Shown here: positions 58,697-64,000 of the stretch, piece after piece
Position numbering within the stretch: position 1 is the stretch's first letter
Layout: each line of letters opens with the position of its first letter
Source: Rhynchospora pubera
Lineage: Eukaryota > Streptophyta > Magnoliopsida > Poales > Cyperaceae
NCBI GenBank assembly: GCA_028095005.1
Contig: CM051460.1
Location: forward strand, 283,690,238 to 283,754,237
Direction of reading: 5' to 3'
DNA: 64,000 bases
Translations under genes and position numbers: made by a program
The notes under the pieces: generated by a model
The model's database searches: none
What the model was told of the DNA's origin: nothing
Seen by the model: only the letters and a program-made list of their open reading frames with translations

Positions 58697-58886
58697 GAAT
58701 TCAGATCTGGTGCCGCGCGACACACCACGTAGCGCGGCATCTTAGCCGTCTGATCAAGATCTAATGGACAAAAGAGCCCCGTGTATGTAACCTATATTGA
58801 TAGGCCCGTAAAAAATGAACGTCCGATCAAGATCAAACGGCTCGTACGCGCTATACGCTGTCCCGCGCTACAGCGGATTCGGATCC
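58697..58886. mobile_element. Nested Mutator-like MITE
   Basis: It is 190 bp with GC-rich imperfect inverted arms sharing GCGCG, AGCCGTYTGATC and TGATCAAGATC words. A 10 bp direct repeat CCGGAAGCAC flanks it (58687-58696 and 58887-58896). It is inserted in the right arm of the element 57921-58908. Confidence 0.8.
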
Positions 58887-59175
58887 CCGGAAGCACCACT
58901 CCACATTCACACCTCAGAAGTCAGAACAATTAAATAATTATTTAATAGTATCAACTTCCAAGGTGATAATAATTATTACGAGTCATGTTGTATTTCTTGA
59001 ATGTACAAATGTTGGTCACATCAGTAGCTCTTTTTTTGTGATTAGTCACATCATTCACTGGTTGTGACGATTTTTTGAGAAAAGGTTGTGGCGTAACCTG
59101 TGTACCGGTTCAAGTCTCCCCGTAAATAAATCCCAAGTATTCTATCATGTTGGGATAACTTTGTTGAATTTCTTT

Positions 59176-59396
59176 GGGTGTGTTTGGATGAGCATGGAAT
59201 AAGGAATAAGAATAAGAAATTTCGGTATGCGTGTTTATCTCAATTCCTTATTCTTATATCATGATTTTGTTAGTATAGGAATAAGGGCCCAAATTCCTTA
59301 TTCTTGTGTTGTTTGGGTTGCACAAGAATAAGAATAAGCACGCATACCGAAATTTCTTATTCTTATTCCTTATTCCATGCTCATCCAAACACACCC
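59176..59396. mobile_element. Palindromic MITE, GGGTGTGTTTGGATG type
   Basis: It is 221 bp and almost perfectly self-complementary (AAGGAATAAGAATAAGAAAT on one side, its complement on the other). It is the same subfamily as 26404-26636. The flanks are TTT and TAT, so the duplication is not exact. Confidence 0.75.
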
Positions 59397-59416
59397 TATG
59401 TAAATTTAAATTCAAA

Positions 59417-62400
59417 TCTCTACTACTTATAAAGCACCCTTAGCAAGGTCAGCATTTTTCACACAAAAGGGTCCAAACAATTTTGTTAGCATCATTATAA
59501 ACCATTGATCAATATGATGTATGGTTTGAATTGCTATTTCTATAAAGGAGTCGACTCTACACACAAATAAGTCAAGTTGCTACGCGGTATACCTCTGTGT
59601 TTCGCTTCTAAAACACGCGAGTTCGATCCTGCTTCGAGTTTTCATTTTTTATCAATTTTTTTTGTCCCGTTTCTCCGTTCTCTAAGAAGAAACACCTTTG
59701 TTTCAATTCTTTTTTCCAATTTTTTTTTCTCCCGTCTCTCCGTTCCCTTCTCAGACAAAGGAAAGACAAAGCATTGTCGAAAGGAGACAGACTCAGAAAA
59801 AAAAAGCAAAAATAGTCCGATTTGTGGGCTCCGTTCTAGAAAATTTCTTTCCTCTTTTTTCTTTGCTCGCTACCTTCCCGATCTCCGCCGATCTTTTCCA
59901 AAATTTTTGTCACATCTCTCGTCATAATCGTTCTTGCCTCTCTCACAATCTCTTTCCACATCTGCACCCATTAATGAAAATCCTAGATGCCCCCTCATTT
60001 ATTATTTCTGCCTCGCACATCTCTGTGATGGTCCATACCACCACTCCACGCCATACCACCTCGGCACGATGACCTCGCTCCTCTCAATGCATCTCGGAAC
60101 ACGATTTGCAGCTCTCATTGCGTCCCCGTCGCCTGAGCCTCTCATAACCTCTCGTAACATCAAGAAGACCTCAGTCCATCTCCTTTCGATAATGCTTCGT
60201 TTTTCATTATTTTTTCAATTTCCTGCTCAATTAATTTGATTCATTTTTGTTAATTTTTTCCCCAGCAAATTTCGGTGTAAGAGGAAGATATAAGGTGATT
60301 ATTTACCCTGCCTAGATCTGTTAATTTTTTTGTTTTGGAATTTCTGGTTATTGATAAGAGTTTTACTCCACAAAATATAAATTGTAATTGTGTGGTTTAG
60401 AAATGTTTGAGAAATGGTTTTTTTGGATTGATTTTCTTGATTCTTTTGACTTCTCTTTTCCAAAGTATTAATACATATTTGTATATAACCCCTGAGTTGC
60501 TTTGACAGTATGGTTGACATAGCTTTTATATTGAAATTTATTTTCTGGGTTCTATCAAATTTTCTAAAATTTCTCTCAATTTATTATTTTATTCTGTATA
60601 TTAATTCTTATTTGGTTGGAGTTCCAATTTTAAGGAGTTGAATGTGTACAAAGCAGGTCTATGCTATGTTTCAAAAACTTATTTCATTCTCTGCAAATGT
60701 TTACTCCCTGTATGTGTTAACAAGATACAAAAATCAAGTCCTCACCATGTGCACCTGATAATTTGTGACATAGATCCCCATGACTTGCTTTCACCAACCA
60801 TCAATTGGGCCGACCCCAGGGGCTCCAGTGAACCCGACACTAAATCTCATGTAGGTTGCTGTGCTGCTATGTGCTTTTTGCGATTATAATTATTAAATTT
60901 GGATTTGGAGGTTTTATTACATGAGATGAAGTGCACAATAGCTTTTCTAATTTTTTTTATATTTGCTCCATGCAGTGCCATGTTTTCTTTTTCAATAGTC
61001 CTGATCTATTATTTTCATCATTTTGTTTTTGATTTGTTTAGTTTTACACAACCATGTCATAGTCAATCTAAAAAAATTGTATTTAAATGAAATTATCCAC
61101 ATTGTATTCAAATGAAATTACAAAATCATCTCCATTATTTTCATCGTTTCTCTGATTTGCGCACAAAATCTTTCTAATTACAAAGTCTTGCTATGTTTAG
61201 GTATCTGTTTTGAAGATTTACTGGTTATCGATGATGCGACTGCTTTTGTTGCTGGGACATATACCACTAAGTGGGTGGATGCTACTTTCATAAAATTTTG
61301 GTAATTGTAGTGTGCCTCCAATTTTTCTGGTACATCAATTTGATATCTTGAAATTTTAATTGTGGTTACTTCATCTATTGTTTATATAGTACTGCATCAT
61401 TATGTGGTCTAAGAGTTTATTTTTCTTTCTATCATTTTAATTTGGGGTACATGTGCATTACACATTTGCTACTGTCGACTCAGATGGTACTTTTAGTTTT
61501 TGGGGCAAAGACGGTAAACAAAATCTGAAGGTCTGCTAATTTTTATTTTATATATTCTCTTTATTTTGATTCAATCTTTTTCAATAACACTTTCTTTTGT
61601 ATTTTTTTATATGAGATATGTTATTTGTTTTTAAATAAAAACATCAAAACTTGTGGCTCTACATGTTGTTGACTAGCAGTATCTCCATGGGATAATTATA
61701 TGCCAAAATTAAGACAAATTATGGAAGGATATAGGTTACCAGACCAACAAAAGCATGTAAGAAAAATGTCAATTTCACATGTCATACTTAGTTCCATATC
61801 CATGGTAAATAACCAAATGTCCATGCTTTCATAGAATAGGGTGCCGAAGGTAAAAGTTTTATTTAAATTATGCTCATTGCAGTAAATAACGGCAGTACAA
61901 AGCTGTGATTATGTGAATCAACCTAAAGTCGAAATCCTTATTTTGTCATGTTTCAGGTCAGTGTCTATTGAGGGATGAGAAAGCCCAAAAACTTGATTGC
62001 AACATTGGCTCGACGTTGTAAGTAAATCGAGATTTACCAAAATTTTGAAAGTTTTGGAGTTGGTTTCCTCTTGTTATTTAGCTACATATAAGCTTTGAAA
62101 GTAACAATTATTATGTTGTTTGTACAGATGTACCTTCTACATGGTCAAAACCGTCACTACTGTTATGGCTGTTTGCTATATTGTGACAAAAAGTGCATCA
62201 AGTATATATCTAGAACGGGGATAAGTAGGGAATTGTCATGAATTGGGAATAACAGTAATCCAATTTTGTCTCTTGAGAATACAAGGCAGTTTATTCTATT
62301 GTGTTGATAGTGATTCAAACATTATCTATCTTCTGGTATGTTTAATTGAGTAAAAATACAAAATCAGATTTAATAAAATTAGAGGTCCTTTTAATAAGTG
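59417..62400 (+). mobile_element. Probable Helitron 5' end with unresolved interior
   Basis: TCTCTACTACTTATAAAGCACCC follows an A at 59416 and matches the 5' end of the Helitron at 13619 (shared ACTACTTAT.AAAGCACCCTTA and ACCATTGAT). No 3' CTRR end with hairpin was found, so the end coordinate is only a limit. At 59575-59640 a tRNA-like stretch with a GAGTTCGATCC B-box word is present. The interior has several open stretches (59577-60240, 60638-60889) separated by T-rich, intron-like DNA, but I recognise no product. Confidence 0.4.
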
Positions 62401-62433
<33 letters not shown>

Positions 62434-62436
<3 letters not shown>

Positions 62437-62831
62437 TGCTATGGTGAGTTGCAACTCACCAAAGCGTCCGTGAGTCGCGCTCAAAATTTCGAAATTAAGT
62501 TCAAAACGACCGATCCAAACCGTCTAATACAATCTTCCTATTGAAATCTCCATGCAGACCAAATTTTATATTTTTTCGAAATTTTTAAGTATTTTTTTGA
62601 AATTTTGGAAAATCATTAATCTAAGTAGTTCTGAACCCTTCAAAAATAGCAGTTTTTAAAAATCCGAAATAAATACTTAAAAATTACGAAAAAATATAAA
62701 ATTTGGTCTGCATGGAGAATTCAATAGGAAGATCGTATTAGACGGTTTGGATCGGTCATTTTGAACTTAATTTCAGAATTTTGAGCGCGACTCACGGACG
62801 CTTTCGTGAGTTGTAACTGACCATAGCAAAA

Positions 62832-62832
<1 letters not shown>
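62434..62832. mobile_element. Hairpin MITE in a (TA)n tract
   Basis: The arms are inverted copies: GTTTGCTATGGTGAGTTGC on the left, and in reverse GTTTTGCTATGGTCAGTTAC on the right. GCGTCCGTGAGTCGCGCTC is shared exactly. It is flanked by TATATATA runs on both sides, so the target was a TA microsatellite. The interior resembles the MITE at 3211-3614. Confidence 0.8.
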
Positions 62833-62839
<7 letters not shown>

Positions 62840-62866
<27 letters not shown>

Positions 62867-64000
62867 AAATAACATATACTAAGATATTCTTTCTTTTCTT
62901 TGATAGTATACCAGTACCACATCACTGGTACAGATTTTCTGCCCTTGTCAACAGACCAACAGTAAAGGAAAAATCTCAAACAAAGGAAGCAACATTAACA
63001 GTGGCAAACTGGCAACAGACCAACAATAAAGGAAAATCTCAAACAAAAGCACAGATCTCGAGGTAGTATGCAGCTTGCAGACCAACACCAACAAGATGCT
63101 AATTTGGCATCTACTAATAAATGGAGTCAGCGAAGATTTGAAAGTTGATACAGAAAATGTGTCAGTGAGCTATGCAACTGATCGGCAGGTACCTTCACTG
63201 GCTTTCCCATTCAGGCCAGAGTTCATGGCCATGATGCAAGAGATCATCCACGTGGACGTTAGAAATTGCATGTCGGGGCTGTAGTACCATAACAACGCAC
63301 AAAATCTGTGTATGATGTACAGAGGGGGTGCATAACACAGTCTTCACAAAATTGGGTATTGAAAAGATCAAGTAGATAGAGAATTTAACTAGGCAAATAC
63401 TTTTCAAAAAAGAGAAGTTGATGTTTCTTTGAAAATTAGAAATCTTTTAGCTACCAGTTCCTTTAGTGTAATTTTTTATTTTTTATTTAATTTTGTTTTT
63501 TAAGGCACCTTCCTCTAATCCTGTTGTGTCTCTCCATCAGCTCTCTAGCCATAGGAGATGAAAAAAATATTCTGAATATCTAATCACTAATGCAATCTGG
63601 AACCAGAACGTGGAATGAAGAATAAAAAATATAAAAATTGTACATGTAAAACATTTTCTTTCTTAAAACAATATTTATTGTACAAAAACAAGAATGTTGA
63701 CTTGGTACACCTTTGTAATTAAAAAAAATTGCGCATTAAAATAAAGTAACATTATTTAGTCAAAATTACTTGATATTCCAGTTCCGTTACTTTTCTACAT
63801 ATACTACAATATGCTAACATGTGTTATCATGAACTCGATCAAGTACTGTACAACGGTTCAATTGAAATGGTTAGAATCAATTAGTTTTGAGAAAGTGTAA
63901 ATAAAAGCTAGAGATATGAAATACACCTTGATAAATACTAGGAATATAAAATGCAAGAAATTGCAAACTAACTAAATAGCTAACATAATTTGAGTCTTAT
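62840..64000. other. Intergenic, nothing recognised
   Basis: After the TA tract (62836-62862) there is no convincing gene. Short frames at 62863-63066 and 63075-63284 (+) show no known domain. CAACAGACCAACA..AAAGGAAAAATCTCAAACAAA is imperfectly repeated at about 62950 and 63012. Confidence 0.4.

Larger units (their letters stand above)
57921..58908. mobile_element. TIR element with two nested MITEs
   Basis: The left arm (GGTGCTTTGGACAATCGG, a T-run, then AGCAACATA and ACTAAATGTCTAAATTGCCC) is the imperfect complement of 58620-58696 plus 58897-58908. The right arm is split by the MITE at 58697-58886, and another MITE sits inside at 58400-58554. The arms resemble those at 18098-19013. No clear target duplication was found. 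Confidence 0.6.

Noticed and set aside
59060..59135. tRNA gene or SINE because of GGTTCAAGTCTCC
   Set aside because: The B-box-like word is present, but no A box at the right distance and no cloverleaf could be drawn.
1..64000. CRISPR array, rRNA genes, bacterial operons
   Set aside because: No regularly spaced repeat-spacer array and no rRNA words; all gene structure is plant-nuclear.

Overview
The window looks like nuclear DNA of a flowering plant. It is AT-rich, has intron-split genes with GT-AG junctions, and is packed with short plant transposons. The sequence does not let me name the species, and I could not settle monocot versus eudicot. Four host protein genes are supported. One is a TMEM53/DUF829-like gene (+, 14367-17084, four exons). 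One is a DRM3-type cytosine-methyltransferase-like gene (-, 19077-25544, eleven coding exons). Two are near-identical DIR1-like lipid-transfer genes (-, 29843-30154 and 47646-47957). A jacalin-lectin gene fragment (51881-52418, -) carries a frameshift.

Layout. Positions 1-14 kb are transposon territory: MITEs, a 3.9 kb Mutator-like element (5325-9195) carrying a decayed LINE, three hAT-like elements and a 330 bp Helitron. Positions 14-26.3 kb hold the two intron-containing genes, with a MITE-in-MITE insertion a dozen bases upstream of the DRM3 TATA box. Positions 27-32 kb are repeats around the first lipid-transfer gene. Positions 32.8-35.4 kb form an organelle-like block: a Copia gag fragment next to mitochondrial-type DNA that contains the end of ccmFc. 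Positions 36.4-43.9 kb hold a decayed endogenous pararetrovirus of the badnavirus/tungrovirus type. Positions 44-64 kb hold the second lipid-transfer gene, the lectin remnant, a 5'-truncated LINE, three more Mutator-like elements, nested MITEs and a probable second Helitron.

The most interesting observation is that the pararetrovirus lies between imperfect terminal inverted repeats flanked by a perfect 9 bp target duplication (ATAATTTAA at 36357-36365 and 43912-43920). A roughly 7.2 kb viral insert therefore appears to sit inside, or to have been carried by, a Mutator-like element. The same kind of TIR, with spaced TGCCAC words, bounds the 5325-9195 element. The viral copy is broken by three in-frame stops and one frameshift, and its polymerase active-site box is altered, so it cannot be active as it stands. 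It keeps recognisable promoter, poly(A) and tRNA-Met primer-site signals, and an unassigned 142-codon ORF downstream of RNase H preceded by a splice-acceptor-like sequence.
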